Source: Candidatus Anstonella stagnisolia
GTDB lineage: Archaea; Micrarchaeota; Micrarchaeia; Anstonellales; Anstonellaceae
Reading direction: 5' to 3'
Assembly: GCA_902384585.1 (NCBI GenBank)
Contig: CABMCJ010000004.1
Coordinates: 834,086 to 898,085 of the forward strand
Length of the DNA: 64,000 nt
Part shown: positions 51,292 to 60,384 of the stretch, piece after piece
Layout: every line of letters begins with the position of its first letter
Numbering within the stretch: position 1 is the first letter of the stretch
The notes under the pieces: model-generated
What the model saw: only the letters and a program-made list of their open reading frames with translations
Database searches by the model: none
Told to the model about the DNA's origin: nothing
Made by a program: the position numbers and the translations under genes

Positions 51292-51391
51292 GTTCCCCAA
51301 TTGTTCCTTTTCCTTATTTTTACTCCCCTTAGCCGTGCGCATAGCGTGCCGCCGCAAGCGTTAAAAAGTGCAAAACTCAATACTTTCGTGT

Positions 51392-52777
51392 ATGCAGCTC
51401 ACCAGAAACCGCCTTCTTCATCCCTTCTCACCAAGCGGAAAGCCAGCCCTGCGCCTGCACGCGCAGCCCCAAAACGATTCTTTTTCCGCATCTTTCCCGC
51501 CCTCTTCTGTTTTAATGCATTTTGCCAAAACAACTACTCCCCTGCTTGATGAAAAAACAGCGCACAGCCTGCGGATGCGACTTTTGGGCGGCATTGATAA
51601 CGCGCAGCCCGCAATAAGCGCCCGCGAGCCTCTTTTGGGAATGCTCCTGCGCCAATCCCCCTACCTCTCCCCGGAAGTTTTGAAAAGGCAAATCATGAGC
51701 GCATTCAAGACGCACTATGGCACGCATGAAGAATATGCGAAAAATGCAAGGCTCATATTGGACGCAATAAAATGGATAGAAGAGCTTTATGGGGACAGCC
51801 TGCGCAAGGACGGGAAAACGTTGAACGCATGCCACATGCTCTCGGTTGCCCGCGACGTTGCCGTGTGCGGCATGGGAATAGACGCGATACTGCTTGCGCT
51901 CTTCCACGACGTTGGGGAAGATTACGGGCAGGGAAAGCTGGATGAGCTCAAGAGCCAATTCAACATAAAAATAGGCACGCACTCCCTCACCTCCCTTATA
52001 CGGAAAATGACATTCCATCGCGGGGAAATGGGATACGACCAATACCTCAAGGAACTCTATTCTGACCTGGGCTTGTTGCTCACGCTCATAAAAAGCTTTG
52101 ACGGGCTGGAGAATGCAAAATCAATACCATCAGGGCTGGATAAAGCTGCCTTTGAGAGCCACAAGGAAAAGGCAAAACTTCACACTCACATGTGGAAAAA
52201 GCTCAACCGCGACGTTTACCTCTACATGCTCAAAACACTACATTCAAAAGGCATTGATGCAAGCGGCTTTGCCCACACCAGCTTCTCGCAGGCGCTTGCC
52301 AACCAGGTGGGCGTAAGGGTGGTGCGCGTAAGGGAAGCCGCAAGCGGCGAAGTGATAATGAGCCTGCCTGATGAGGCTTCAAACGTAATCACAGTATACG
52401 CCCCCTACCCCCCTGACCTTTTCAAGAACCCCAAGCTTGCAAACACAATAACCCTTGAATATTCCTCTGTTTTCCTGCCGCAGGACGTTTTCCTTCGGCT
52501 CCTGCAAAGCCATTTTGGCCCGAATACAAAAATAGATGAGATGTACAGCATGCTCCCGCCTCTTCTTCGCAACAGGCACTCCTATTTCTACGAGATAACG
52601 AACCCGTCTGGCTTTGACGAAGAGGCGCACACCGCATTTTTCCGCCACCTGCACAAGCTTTCGCTCTTCTACCCCAAATATTTCCTTAATTCGCCAGACC
52701 GCTTCGAGAAAGCCGTTCTCCTATATGACAAGCTTTGGCACAAGTGGTTCTACCCGCACCCTACTTCGCAGCAATAG
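51392..52777 (+). CDS. HD-domain protein resembling the RelA/SpoT hydrolase domain
   Basis: A 461-residue protein. Residues about 130-260 form an HD phosphohydrolase domain similar to that of (p)ppGpp hydrolases: RKDGKTLNACHMLSVARDVA, then ALFHDVGEDYG with the HD pair and ED. No synthetase domain is seen. The C-terminal 200 residues are unrecognised. RSH-type enzymes are rare in archaea. The ATG at 51392 lies about 28 nt beyond CGTTAAAAAG, fitting a leaderless start. Confidence 0.75.
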   Translation: MQLTRNRLLHPFSPSGKPALRLHAQPQNDSFSASFPPSSVLMHFAKTTTPLLDEKTAHSLRMRLLGGIDNAQPAISAREPLLGMLLRQSPYLSPEVLKRQIMSAFKTHYGTHEEYAKNARLILDAIKWIEELYGDSLRKDGKTLNACHMLSVARDVAVCGMGIDAILLALFHDVGEDYGQGKLDELKSQFNIKIGTHSLTSLIRKMTFHRGEMGYDQYLKELYSDLGLLLTLIKSFDGLENAKSIPSGLDKAAFESHKEKAKLHTHMWKKLNRDVYLYMLKTLHSKGIDASGFAHTSFSQALANQVGVRVVRVREAASGEVIMSLPDEASNVITVYAPYPPDLFKNPKLANTITLEYSSVFLPQDVFLRLLQSHFGPNTKIDEMYSMLPPLLRNRHSYFYEITNPSGFDEEAHTAFFRHLHKLSLFYPKYFLNSPDRFEKAVLLYDKLWHKWFYPHPTSQQ

Positions 52778-53351
52778 CCTGCACGTACGGGACGCACGCA
52801 CTCGCATCTATCCCAAGCGCGCTTCCCACCTGCTTCGCAATCGCGCAACTCTCAATGTCCGGTGACGCAACAGTTTCGCGCATGCCCGCCTCAACAACAA
52901 GCGCAACGCTCAGGAGCACGCCCGCAATTAAAATCGCAATCGCAACGTTCCCTTTCTTGAGCTCCTCGGCCTCATTCACGTTTTTCGTAAGCCAGTCCAG
53001 CAAATTCATTGACACAAAAATTGTGAGCACCGCAATAATGAGCCCAAATGCAATCTTCACCAAATTCACAAACCCCAGCATAAGAAGCAATGGCAGCGAA
53101 TATCCGGGCTGTATCCCGTGCGCAAACTCAAATACGCCTGCGCGAAGGGAAATCGCAATGCACGCCATCACAGCCGCCATCAGTATCCCGACAGCAACGT
53201 TCCCCTTCTCAAGCTCCTTGAATTCCTCTATCCCGACCGTAAGCTTGTCAAACGCCTTTGCGCCAAAATAAATTCCCGCAACGCCCAATGCAGCGCTTAA
53301 TGCGAATTGCACTGCCCCGTAAAAGAATGTTACAAATATGTTCCCAACCAT
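52761..53351 (-). CDS. DUF350 membrane protein, duplicated
   Basis: A 196-residue protein with two tandem DUF350 units, each of two to three helices with the motif EEFKELEKGNVAVGILMAAV or NEAEELKKGNVAIAILIAGV. The C-terminal 35 residues carry two cysteines. Function of the family is unknown. The ATG at 53351 follows GGGGTGATGGC. Its end overlaps the 3' end of the HD gene by 17 nt. Confidence 0.8.
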   Translation of the reverse strand: MVGNIFVTFFYGAVQFALSAALGVAGIYFGAKAFDKLTVGIEEFKELEKGNVAVGILMAAVMACIAISLRAGVFEFAHGIQPGYSLPLLLMLGFVNLVKIAFGLIIAVLTIFVSMNLLDWLTKNVNEAEELKKGNVAIAILIAGVLLSVALVVEAGMRETVASPDIESCAIAKQVGSALGIDASACVPYVQAIAAK

Positions 53352-53427
53352 GCCATCACCCCGCATTCCAGCAGTTCCTGCCCATACTTCCCGCCCTTTT
53401 CCCATCCCGCACTTCCATGCCTGCTCC

Positions 53428-54093
53428 CTATCCTTCGTCCCCATCTCCAAAATCGCTCAATTTCTTCTGCTTCAGATTCTCAAGCGTGCTCCATTTGTGC
53501 CTCAGGTACTTCTGCACTTTTGCATCGTTCATGTGCTCCTGCAAAAACTTTATTGTTTGCGGGTCAGACGTATACCCGCTGTTAAAATCATGCCCCAGCT
53601 CTTTCTTTATCCTCTCAATTTTCTCGTCCCTTGTGACTTTTGCGATTATGGACGCAGCCGCAACCACAAGGTGCAAATCTTCCGCCTTATTCTGGCTTAT
53701 TATCTTGTAGTGCGTCCTCAAGTACTTCTCAATCCTTTTTGTAAAATTCGTGGGGATATTGTCCGGCGAATCAATGTAAATGAGCGTGCCTTTCGGATAG
53801 TTCGCGCCGTTTATGAGCTCCGCAATCTTTATTGCCTCAATCTCATTGAGCGAATACTTGTCCATAAGAAGCGTGAGCTCGTGTGCGCTTATTTCCGCGT
53901 GCTTTGTCTTGCACAGCTTTTGCACCTGCGGGAAAAGCTCTTCCCTTTTTAGTGCGGTTAATTTCTTGGAGTCCCTTACCCCGATTTTCCTAAGCGTATG
54001 CTCGTCACTTTGCTCAATTGCGGCAAACCCAATAACCATGGGGCCCATTATGCAGCCCCTGCCTGCCTCGTCAACCCCAACAATTAGACCCAT
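53428..54093 (-). CDS. rnhB: Ribonuclease HII
   Basis: A 221-residue RNase HII removing RNA from RNA-DNA hybrids. Catalytic DEAG motif in IVGVDEAGRGCIMGPMVIG, then RDSKKLTALKREEL, YIDSPD and AAASIIAKVTRDEKI. C-terminal NSGYTSDPQTIKFL is family-typical. GTG 3 nt upstream is an alternative start. Confidence 0.97.
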   Translation of the reverse strand: MGLIVGVDEAGRGCIMGPMVIGFAAIEQSDEHTLRKIGVRDSKKLTALKREELFPQVQKLCKTKHAEISAHELTLLMDKYSLNEIEAIKIAELINGANYPKGTLIYIDSPDNIPTNFTKRIEKYLRTHYKIISQNKAEDLHLVVAAASIIAKVTRDEKIERIKKELGHDFNSGYTSDPQTIKFLQEHMNDAKVQKYLRHKWSTLENLKQKKLSDFGDGDEG

Positions 54094-54168
54094 CACAAAA
54101 TCTTTCAGAGAGGAGCTTTTTAACCCTATTTCCTTCTCTCAATCGCCACTTGCACGCGGCGCAAGCCC

Positions 54169-55776
54169 CTACTTCTTTCTCTCAATCGCAGCCTTAAGCA
54201 GCGCAACAAAAAGAGGAGCGGGCCTTTCCAGCCTGCTCTTAAGCTCAGGGTGCGCCTGCGTGCTCACCCCAAAGGAATCCTTCCATTCCACCATTTCCAC
54301 AATGTCCCCTGCAGGGGATTTCCCAGAAATTACGAGCCCGTTTTTCTCAAGGGTTTCCACAAAATCATTGTTCACTTCATACCGATGCCTATGCCTCTCA
54401 GAAATTTTATCAGTCCCGTACGCCTCATGTGCTTTTGTGCCCTTTTTCACAATGCACTCATATGCCCCAAGGCGCATAGTTGCCCCCTTGTCCTTGATTT
54501 TCCTCTGCTCAGGCAAGAAGTCTATTACGGGGTATTTCGTCTTCTCATCAATTTCAGTTGTGTTCGCGCCCGCCATTCCGCACACGTTGCGCGCATACTC
54601 TATTACCTGCATCTGAAGCCCAAAGCACAATCCCAAATACGGGACCCCGTTCTCCCTGCAATATTTTGCAACCTCTATTTTCCCTTCTGTGCCCCTTGAC
54701 CCAAACCCGCCGGGCACAATAACCGCATCCGCGCCCTTCAAAAGCTCTTTTGCGCTCACTTTCTTGTCCTCAATGTCGGACGTCTCCACCCACTCTATCT
54801 TCACTTTCACATTGTGGTGCGCCCCAGCGTGCACTGCCGCCTCCTTCACGCTCACATACGCATCCTTTACAGCAGTGTATTTTCCGCAAATCGCAACCGT
54901 TATTTCCTTTTTCGCATTTTTTATTCGCTCCACAGTCGCTCTCCACTCTTTCAAGTCTTCGTCCTTTCCTTCCAACCCCAACTCCTTGAGAAGAACCTGC
55001 GAAATCTTCTGCTTTTCAAGCGCAATCGGAAGCTCATAAATCGTTTCAAGCGCCGGGTCGTCAAACACGTTCTCAATCGGGACGCTGCAGAACATTGAAA
55101 TTTTCTCTTTTATGTCCCTCGTAAGAGGTTCTTGCTGCCTGCATATGATAATTTTCGGGGAAATCCCCATGCTCTGTATTAACCTATTCGCATGCTGCGT
55201 GGGCTTGCTCTTTTGCTCCCCAACGCTCAGGCTTGGCACATACGTGAGCTGCACAAAAAGAACATTCCCCTCCCCTTCCTCATGCGCAAACTGGCGCATT
55301 GCCTCTATGAAATACCCGTTTTCCAAGTCCCCAACCGTGCCGCCAACCTCTACAAATACAACGTCCGCCTTTGCATCCTCCCCAACCGCTTTCACCCAGT
55401 TCTTAATCTCGTCCGTAAGGTGCGGCACAATCTGCACGTCCCTTCCAAGGAATCCGCCTTTCCTCTCCTTTTCAATGAGCCGCGAAAATAGTTTCCCGCC
55501 AGTAATAGACGCTTTCCCTGAAATATCAATGTTCAAAAACCGCTCATAAGTGCCAAAGTCCATGTCGCACTCAGTGCCATCATCAAGTACAAAGACCTCG
55601 CCGTGCCTAAAGGGGTTCATTGTGCCGCAGTCCACGTTCAAATACCCGTCAAACTTAATCGGGACAACACGATATCCCTTGCTTTGCAAAATCTTCGCTA
55701 AAGAAGAAGAGAGTATGCCCTTTCCCAATCCCGACATCAAGGAGCCTAATACTATTACATATTTCCGCTTTTGCAT
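54169..55776 (-). CDS. pyrG: CTP synthase
   Basis: A 535-residue enzyme aminating UTP to CTP. Synthetase domain (1-270): VLGSLMSGLGKGILSSSLAK, KFDGYLNVDCGTMNPF and EVGGTVGDLE. Amidotransferase domain (about 290-535): PGGFGSRGTEGK, nucleophile in YLGLCFGLQMQVIEY, and the His-Glu pair in TQAHPELKSRL. Start MQKRKYVIVLG is conserved. Confidence 0.97.
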   Translation of the reverse strand: MQKRKYVIVLGSLMSGLGKGILSSSLAKILQSKGYRVVPIKFDGYLNVDCGTMNPFRHGEVFVLDDGTECDMDFGTYERFLNIDISGKASITGGKLFSRLIEKERKGGFLGRDVQIVPHLTDEIKNWVKAVGEDAKADVVFVEVGGTVGDLENGYFIEAMRQFAHEEGEGNVLFVQLTYVPSLSVGEQKSKPTQHANRLIQSMGISPKIIICRQQEPLTRDIKEKISMFCSVPIENVFDDPALETIYELPIALEKQKISQVLLKELGLEGKDEDLKEWRATVERIKNAKKEITVAICGKYTAVKDAYVSVKEAAVHAGAHHNVKVKIEWVETSDIEDKKVSAKELLKGADAVIVPGGFGSRGTEGKIEVAKYCRENGVPYLGLCFGLQMQVIEYARNVCGMAGANTTEIDEKTKYPVIDFLPEQRKIKDKGATMRLGAYECIVKKGTKAHEAYGTDKISERHRHRYEVNNDFVETLEKNGLVISGKSPAGDIVEMVEWKDSFGVSTQAHPELKSRLERPAPLFVALLKAAIERKK

Positions 55777-55887
55777 GGGTTATTATGAACGAAAAACTTT
55801 ATATGCGTAATTTATTTTTCCAAAAGAAAAAACTTTTTTCCACCCCATAATACTACTGCTTTATATACGCCCTCTCACAGAATAAAC

Positions 55888-56035
55888 TTACAATGCCTAC
55901 TTGCAAAATGAGATAGGCGTGCATGCGTGCACTAACCCTTTTTGCGCCTCCAGTCGGGTACGGCGCAACGCATTTTTTCCCTTCGGGAAAAAAGCGCCCC
56001 TTTTTGCGCAAGCAAAAAGAGGGAAGGCGTTAACG
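55888..56035 (+). ncRNA. Multi-hairpin RNA candidate upstream of the helicase gene
   Basis: TTTATATA at 55859-55866 has no gene at the proper distance. From about 55888 a transcript would hold five stems: GCCTA/TAGGC (55895-55918), GTGCA-TGCG-TGCAC (55919-55932), TTGCGCC/GGCGCAA (55942-55968), TTTTTTCCC-TTC-GGGAAAAAA (55973-55993) and CTTTTTGC-GCAA-GCAAAAAG (56000-56019). The last two are copy 2 of the tandem-hairpin repeat. The rest of the 440-base gap holds only AT-rich sequence and a short palindrome near 56100. It might be an independent RNA or a long helicase leader. Confidence 0.5.
55973..56030. repeat. Tandem-hairpin repeat, copy 2
   Basis: TTTTTTCCC-TTC-GGGAAAAAA, then GCGCC-CC leading into CTTTTTGC-GCAA-GCAAAAAG, A-GGG and the closing GGCGT. 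It shares the closing helix, CCC/A-GGG flank and T5/A5 stem with copy 1 at 21838-21881, with compensating changes in the inner stem. Confidence 0.65.
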
Positions 56036-56215
56036 GAAAATTAGAAAAAGCCGCAAACAGTCGGCACGTGGAATTTTCCGCAAAGTTGCGCGCGCAAGCG
56101 AAAATATTTTCCGCGCAATATGCGCAGTGAATGAAGCTGCACCACAGCCTCTCTTTTTCGCTTAACTGATGTAAAGCATCAATGCAAAATACACTAACTG
56201 TTAGAGGTAGTAGAA

Positions 56216-57826
56216 ATGAAATTCACAGAAATGAAACTTTCAAGGCAAGTGCTCCAGGCACTAACAGAAATGGGCTTTGAAACCGCAACACCCATACAGG
56301 AGAGCGTAGTCTCGCTTCTCATGCAGGGTGAGGACATAATAGGCCAGGCGCGCACAGGCACGGGAAAAACAGCCGCATTCGGCATTCCCATAATAGAGCG
56401 CTTGATTGCAACCCCGCCAGCGCAAAAGCCTTTTGCGCTCGTGCTCGCACCCACGCGCGAACTCGCGCTCCAAGTATGCGACCAGTTGCGCCAGATAGGC
56501 GCGCATGCGAAAATACACGCAGTCCCCATATACGGGGGCGCAAGCATTGAGCCGCAAATAACGCATCTTTCGCGCGGTGCAGACATTGTAGTCGGCACCC
56601 CTGGGCGTATCCTCGACCACATAGACCGAGGCACCCTGAAACTCTCAAGCGTGCACATGGTTGTGCTCGATGAAGCAGACCGCATGCTTGACATGGGCTT
56701 TATAGACGACGTTAATTCCATTCTCGCAGAATGCCCAAAAGAGCGCCAAACAATGCTTTTCTCAGCAACAATGCCTGAGGAAATAAAGCGCATCTGCTCG
56801 CACTACATGGTAACCCCGCAGCACGTGAAAGTGAGCGAGGACGAATTCGATGCAAGCAAAATTGAGCAGTTCTACGTTGAGGTGAGCAAGCAGACGCGGC
56901 TCCCTGCCCTTATCGGATTGCTCCAAAAAGAAAAGCCCACTCTCGCTCTCATCTTTACGCGCACAAAAATGGGCGCGGACAGGCTGAACGAAATCCTAAA
57001 CGACAGGGGCTTCAAGTCCATGTGCCTGCACGGCGACATGTCGCAGGGAAAGCGCGACCGCACAATGGAGGCGTTCCGCAGCGGCCAGCTAAATGTGCTC
57101 GTTGCAACCGACCTAGCAGCCCGAGGCATTGATGTGATGGACATCTCCCACGTATTCAACTACGACATCGGGGACGACCCGCTCACATACGTGCACAGGG
57201 TAGGAAGGACAGGAAGGATGCAAAAAACCGGAAGGGCAATCTCCCTCATCTTCTCAGACCAGTACAACCTGATTTCAATGTGCGAAAAAGCAGCGCAGCA
57301 CAAAATCGCAAAAATGGAATTTGAAATCCCACCACTCCCCCCACGCCCGCACGGCGCAGGCGCCTTTAGGGAGGGAGGCAGTTCCCGCTTTGGGGGCGGA
57401 CGGTTTGGTTCGCGCGGCGGCTCATCTTACGGGCGCAGGGAAGGCGGCTCATACTCTGGCTCACGCGAAGGCGGGCACAGTGCAGGTTATCAAGGAAGCA
57501 GGCCCCGCGAAGGCGGCTACCAAGGCAGCCGCCCAAGAGAAGGCGGCGCACCGCACAGCGGCTCAAGAGAAGGCGGTTCAGGCTACCAGGGAAGCCACCC
57601 GCGCGAAGGCGGCTCTTCTCACAGCGGCTCACGCGAAGGAGGGCATAGCTCTTATGGAAGGCGCGAAGGCGGATACGGAGGTTCGCGCGGCGGCTCATCT
57701 TACGGAAGAAGGGAAGGCGGCCATGGCGGCTCCCGCGAAGGCGGGCGCTTTGGCGGCGACCGCGATAGGCGCAGCAGGGAGCGCTCCACGCGCGGCGGAA
57801 GCTCCTACTTTGGAAGAAGGGGATAA
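56216..57826 (+). CDS. DEAD-box RNA helicase with RGG/REGG-repeat tail
   Basis: A 536-residue helicase. The core (1-375) has PTQESVVSL-type Q motif (TPIQESVV), ARTGTGKTAAFGIP, PTRELALQV, TPGRILDHI, VLDEADRMLDMGF, the SAT motif in FSATMPEEI, and HRVGRTGRMQKTGRA. The last 150 residues repeat REGG/RGGSSYGRR/GSREGG units, an RNA-binding, disorder-prone tail like bacterial cold-shock helicases. The coding DNA is itself repetitive there. Upstream is a 440-base gap with hairpins. Confidence 0.95.
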   Translation: MKFTEMKLSRQVLQALTEMGFETATPIQESVVSLLMQGEDIIGQARTGTGKTAAFGIPIIERLIATPPAQKPFALVLAPTRELALQVCDQLRQIGAHAKIHAVPIYGGASIEPQITHLSRGADIVVGTPGRILDHIDRGTLKLSSVHMVVLDEADRMLDMGFIDDVNSILAECPKERQTMLFSATMPEEIKRICSHYMVTPQHVKVSEDEFDASKIEQFYVEVSKQTRLPALIGLLQKEKPTLALIFTRTKMGADRLNEILNDRGFKSMCLHGDMSQGKRDRTMEAFRSGQLNVLVATDLAARGIDVMDISHVFNYDIGDDPLTYVHRVGRTGRMQKTGRAISLIFSDQYNLISMCEKAAQHKIAKMEFEIPPLPPRPHGAGAFREGGSSRFGGGRFGSRGGSSYGRREGGSYSGSREGGHSAGYQGSRPREGGYQGSRPREGGAPHSGSREGGSGYQGSHPREGGSSHSGSREGGHSSYGRREGGYGGSRGGSSYGRREGGHGGSREGGRFGGDRDRRSRERSTRGGSSYFGRRG

Positions 57827-57873
57827 GCTCTTCTTTCACATTTCTTTTTCTTTCTTTTCATCCTAACTAGTGC

Positions 57874-58452
57874 ATGCGAAAGCGCTACCACGAAAAGGAT
57901 TTGGACATTTTCAAAAACACAGGAATAGACAAAAGCATTTTTGAGAACTTGAACCAAACGCTGCTCGCCTCCTTGTTCGCAATCCTCATATTCGCAATCC
58001 CATTTCTCCTTCCAGCAACGCAGCTTCTCACAGGCACAATCGTAAACGCAATCCTCATCCTCGCAGCAATTCTCCTGAAAGGAAACAAGCCATATTACAT
58101 AGTATTCCTTCCCTCGCTTGCAACAGTCGCAAGCGGCCTTCTCTTCGGCCCATTTTCCTTTTTCCTCTTCTTCATGATGCCCTTTATCTGGATAGGAAAT
58201 GCAATTCTCGTATTCTCCTTCCGCAGCCTTTACATTGCAAGAAAAACAAACTATCTCCTCACTCTAATAACTGGTTCAATCGCAAAAAGCGCGCTCCTTT
58301 TCCTGTGCGCAAGCGTGCTCTTTTCCTTTTCCATAATTCCCTCCCTGATCGTAGATGCAATGGGCATTTTGCAACTCATCACCGCGCTCTTAGGCGGCAT
58401 TCTCGCTTTCGCTGCGCTTAAGCTCTATGGAAAATTTGCAAAGCGCAACTAA
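57874..58452 (+). CDS. Polytopic membrane protein next to the hydrogenase gene
   Basis: A 192-residue protein with about six membrane helices and a short charged N-terminus (MRKRYHEKDLDIF). The size and helix pattern recall ECF-type S components, but no substrate motif is seen. It overlaps the convergent hydrogenase gene by 4 nt, so the two are not co-transcribed. Confidence 0.65.
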   Translation: MRKRYHEKDLDIFKNTGIDKSIFENLNQTLLASLFAILIFAIPFLLPATQLLTGTIVNAILILAAILLKGNKPYYIVFLPSLATVASGLLFGPFSFFLFFMMPFIWIGNAILVFSFRSLYIARKTNYLLTLITGSIAKSALLFLCASVLFSFSIIPSLIVDAMGILQLITALLGGILAFAALKLYGKFAKRN

Positions 58453-59519
58453 TTTTTCTTTCTGGAACTAAAAAGCTCGTGCCCGATTTCGCTCCCCACT
58501 TTTTTCAAAAATGCGCGGTATATCTCATCCACTTTCGGGTTCTCTTTTGCGCTTATTTTCAGCATGTCAGCATATTTTCGCATCGCAGCAGCGCGCGCCT
58601 TCACAACGTCCGGCGTAGGCGGAAGCGGCTGTCCCCCTCCCCCAATGCACCCTCCCGGGCACGCCATAACCTCCACAAAATGGTAAACTTTTCCCTCTGT
58701 CATTTCCGCAAGTAATTTGTCCACATTCGGCAGGCCCCACACGGCAGCAACGTTCAGCGTGTATTTCCCAATCTTCACAGTGCTCTTTTTCATGTTCTCT
58801 TCATTTCGAAATTCCTTGAACTCGACTTTCTCCCCAAGCATTTTCCCCAAATTTTGCAGTGCAGCCTCCATCACTCCTCCGCTTGCCCCAAAAATAGCCC
58901 CTTCACCCGAGCCCATGCCTGAAATTTTGTCAAACTCCTCTTCAGGCGCATTCTTCAAATCTATTCCCTCGCTCTTCAGCACTTTTGCAATGTCTTTTGT
59001 AGTGAAAACGCAGTCCACATATTTTCTCCCGTCTTTCATTGTGCCCTGCGCCTCCTGCTCTTTCAAAAGGCAGGGCATTATGGAGAGTACATAAGGCTCT
59101 TTCTTCATGCCGCTCACTCTTGCAAAATATGTTTTTATGAGCGCGCCCAATGCCATTTGAGGCGCAACAAGCTCGCACACATTCTTCTCCAGCTCCGGAT
59201 GCGCCCTTTTCCAAAAAAGCATCCAGCCTGCACAGCAAGAGGTGAATACAGGGAACGGTCCCCCAGCCTCAAGCATTTTCTTGAGCTCGTTTGCCTCTTC
59301 CATTGCAATTATATCCGCTCCAAGAGGAGTATCAAATACATATTCCGCCCCAATTTTTCTCATTGCCCACACAAGCTTTTTGGTAACGTCCGTTCCAATG
59401 GGCATCCCGAACTCTTCCCCAAGCGCAACCCTTACTGCAGGCGCAATCTGCACGCAAAGCGTGCGCTCCTTTTTCAATCCGCATATCTCGTTAAACTTTC
59501 CAATAGGGTCTGCCTGCAT
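58449..59519 (-). CDS. [FeFe] hydrogenase, H-cluster domain only
   Basis: A 356-residue protein consisting of just the catalytic H-cluster domain. L1 reads FTSCCAGWMLFW (TSCCP-x-W in classic enzymes, here Ala for Pro), L2 MPCLLKEQEAQ, L3 EVMACPGGCIGGGGQP; all four cluster cysteines are present. No ferredoxin-like [4Fe-4S] domains precede it and no maturase genes (hydE, hydF, hydG) lie nearby. Very small [FeFe] hydrogenases have been reported from DPANN archaea. The ATG at 59519 is uncertain; in-frame GTG and ATG codons exist upstream. Confidence 0.88.
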   Translation of the reverse strand: MQADPIGKFNEICGLKKERTLCVQIAPAVRVALGEEFGMPIGTDVTKKLVWAMRKIGAEYVFDTPLGADIIAMEEANELKKMLEAGGPFPVFTSCCAGWMLFWKRAHPELEKNVCELVAPQMALGALIKTYFARVSGMKKEPYVLSIMPCLLKEQEAQGTMKDGRKYVDCVFTTKDIAKVLKSEGIDLKNAPEEEFDKISGMGSGEGAIFGASGGVMEAALQNLGKMLGEKVEFKEFRNEENMKKSTVKIGKYTLNVAAVWGLPNVDKLLAEMTEGKVYHFVEVMACPGGCIGGGGQPLPPTPDVVKARAAAMRKYADMLKISAKENPKVDEIYRAFLKKVGSEIGHELFSSRKKN

Positions 59520-59618
59520 AATAACGATTTTCGCGCACACTTTAAGAAATTTCCCATATCGCCACCTGTCTAACCCGAATTCGTTAGTTTTTTTAACCCT
59601 CCTGCGCATACTTCTCAC

Positions 59619-60302
59619 ATGGACAAGCTAAAAGTAGACATCGCAGGCGAGATTATCCTCTCCAAAACCCCTGGCAGCACAATGAAAAAATGGAGGGAAA
59701 TTTTCGCAATTTCCCAGGTGGATTTGGCAGGCTTTCTCAAAATCTCCCCCTCCACAATAAGCGATTACGAGGGAAACAGGCGCCCCTCCCCAGGCGCGTC
59801 CGTAATAAAGCGTTTCGTAGATTCCCTTTTCACAATAGATACCCAGCGCGGAAATCCCGTTCTCTCAAAACTCTCGCACGACGTTGAGCGCAGCGAGCAA
59901 TTCTTTGATTTGCACGAATTCGCAACAAGCATTACTGCGTACGACTTCCTCAAGCTCATAAACGGCTCGGTAGTTGCAAACGAGGAGCTCATGGGCGTAA
60001 AGAAGCTCTATGGGTACACGCTCATGGATTCCCTCAAGATTATCCTTGAAATGCCGTTCAACCAGTTCCCAAAGCTCTACGGCTCAATGTCCGAGCGCGC
60101 CTTTATTTTCACGCAAGTTTCAACAGGGCGCTCCCCACTCGTAGTTATCCGCGTAACCCCAATGAAACCCTCCGTAGTAGTTTTGCACGGGATTTCCGAA
60201 GTGGATCCGCTTGCGCTCAAGATTGCGGAAAAAGAGCAAATTCCCGTTCTTACGACGCGCATGGAAATCGCAAAAATAAAGGAAGCGCTCAACAAATTGT
60301 AG
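59619..60302 (+). CDS. HTH transcriptional regulator linked to HMG-CoA synthesis genes
   Basis: A 227-residue regulator with an N-terminal Cro/C1-type HTH (WREIFAISQVDLAGFLKISP, then STISDYEGNRRPSPG). A C-terminal domain is typical of an archaeal family of predicted regulators found beside HMG-CoA synthase genes. The ATG at 59619 lies about 28 nt after TTTTTTTAACC, so it is leaderless. It probably controls the following operon, though no operator was identified. Confidence 0.85.
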   Translation: MDKLKVDIAGEIILSKTPGSTMKKWREIFAISQVDLAGFLKISPSTISDYEGNRRPSPGASVIKRFVDSLFTIDTQRGNPVLSKLSHDVERSEQFFDLHEFATSITAYDFLKLINGSVVANEELMGVKKLYGYTLMDSLKIILEMPFNQFPKLYGSMSERAFIFTQVSTGRSPLVVIRVTPMKPSVVVLHGISEVDPLALKIAEKEQIPVLTTRMEIAKIKEALNKL

Positions 60303-60384
60303 GCTTCGTCTCGCGCCGTATTTGGCATCGTTACGCTTATAAAGCAAAAGCTGCACTAAAAAAGCACAACGCTTAGTGATACTT

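Noticed and set aside
55776-56216. A tRNA in the gap before the helicase gene
   Set aside because: Several hairpins occur but no T-arm TTC-A/G-A signature with matching acceptor strands was found.
57400-57790. CRISPR-like or satellite repeat array
   Set aside because: The repetition follows codons for REGG/GSREGG units in frame with the helicase and has no uniform repeat-spacer pattern.
56872-57866. Several long frames opposite or beside the helicase tail
   Set aside because: They arise from the repetitive GC-rich REGG-coding DNA and have no start signals.
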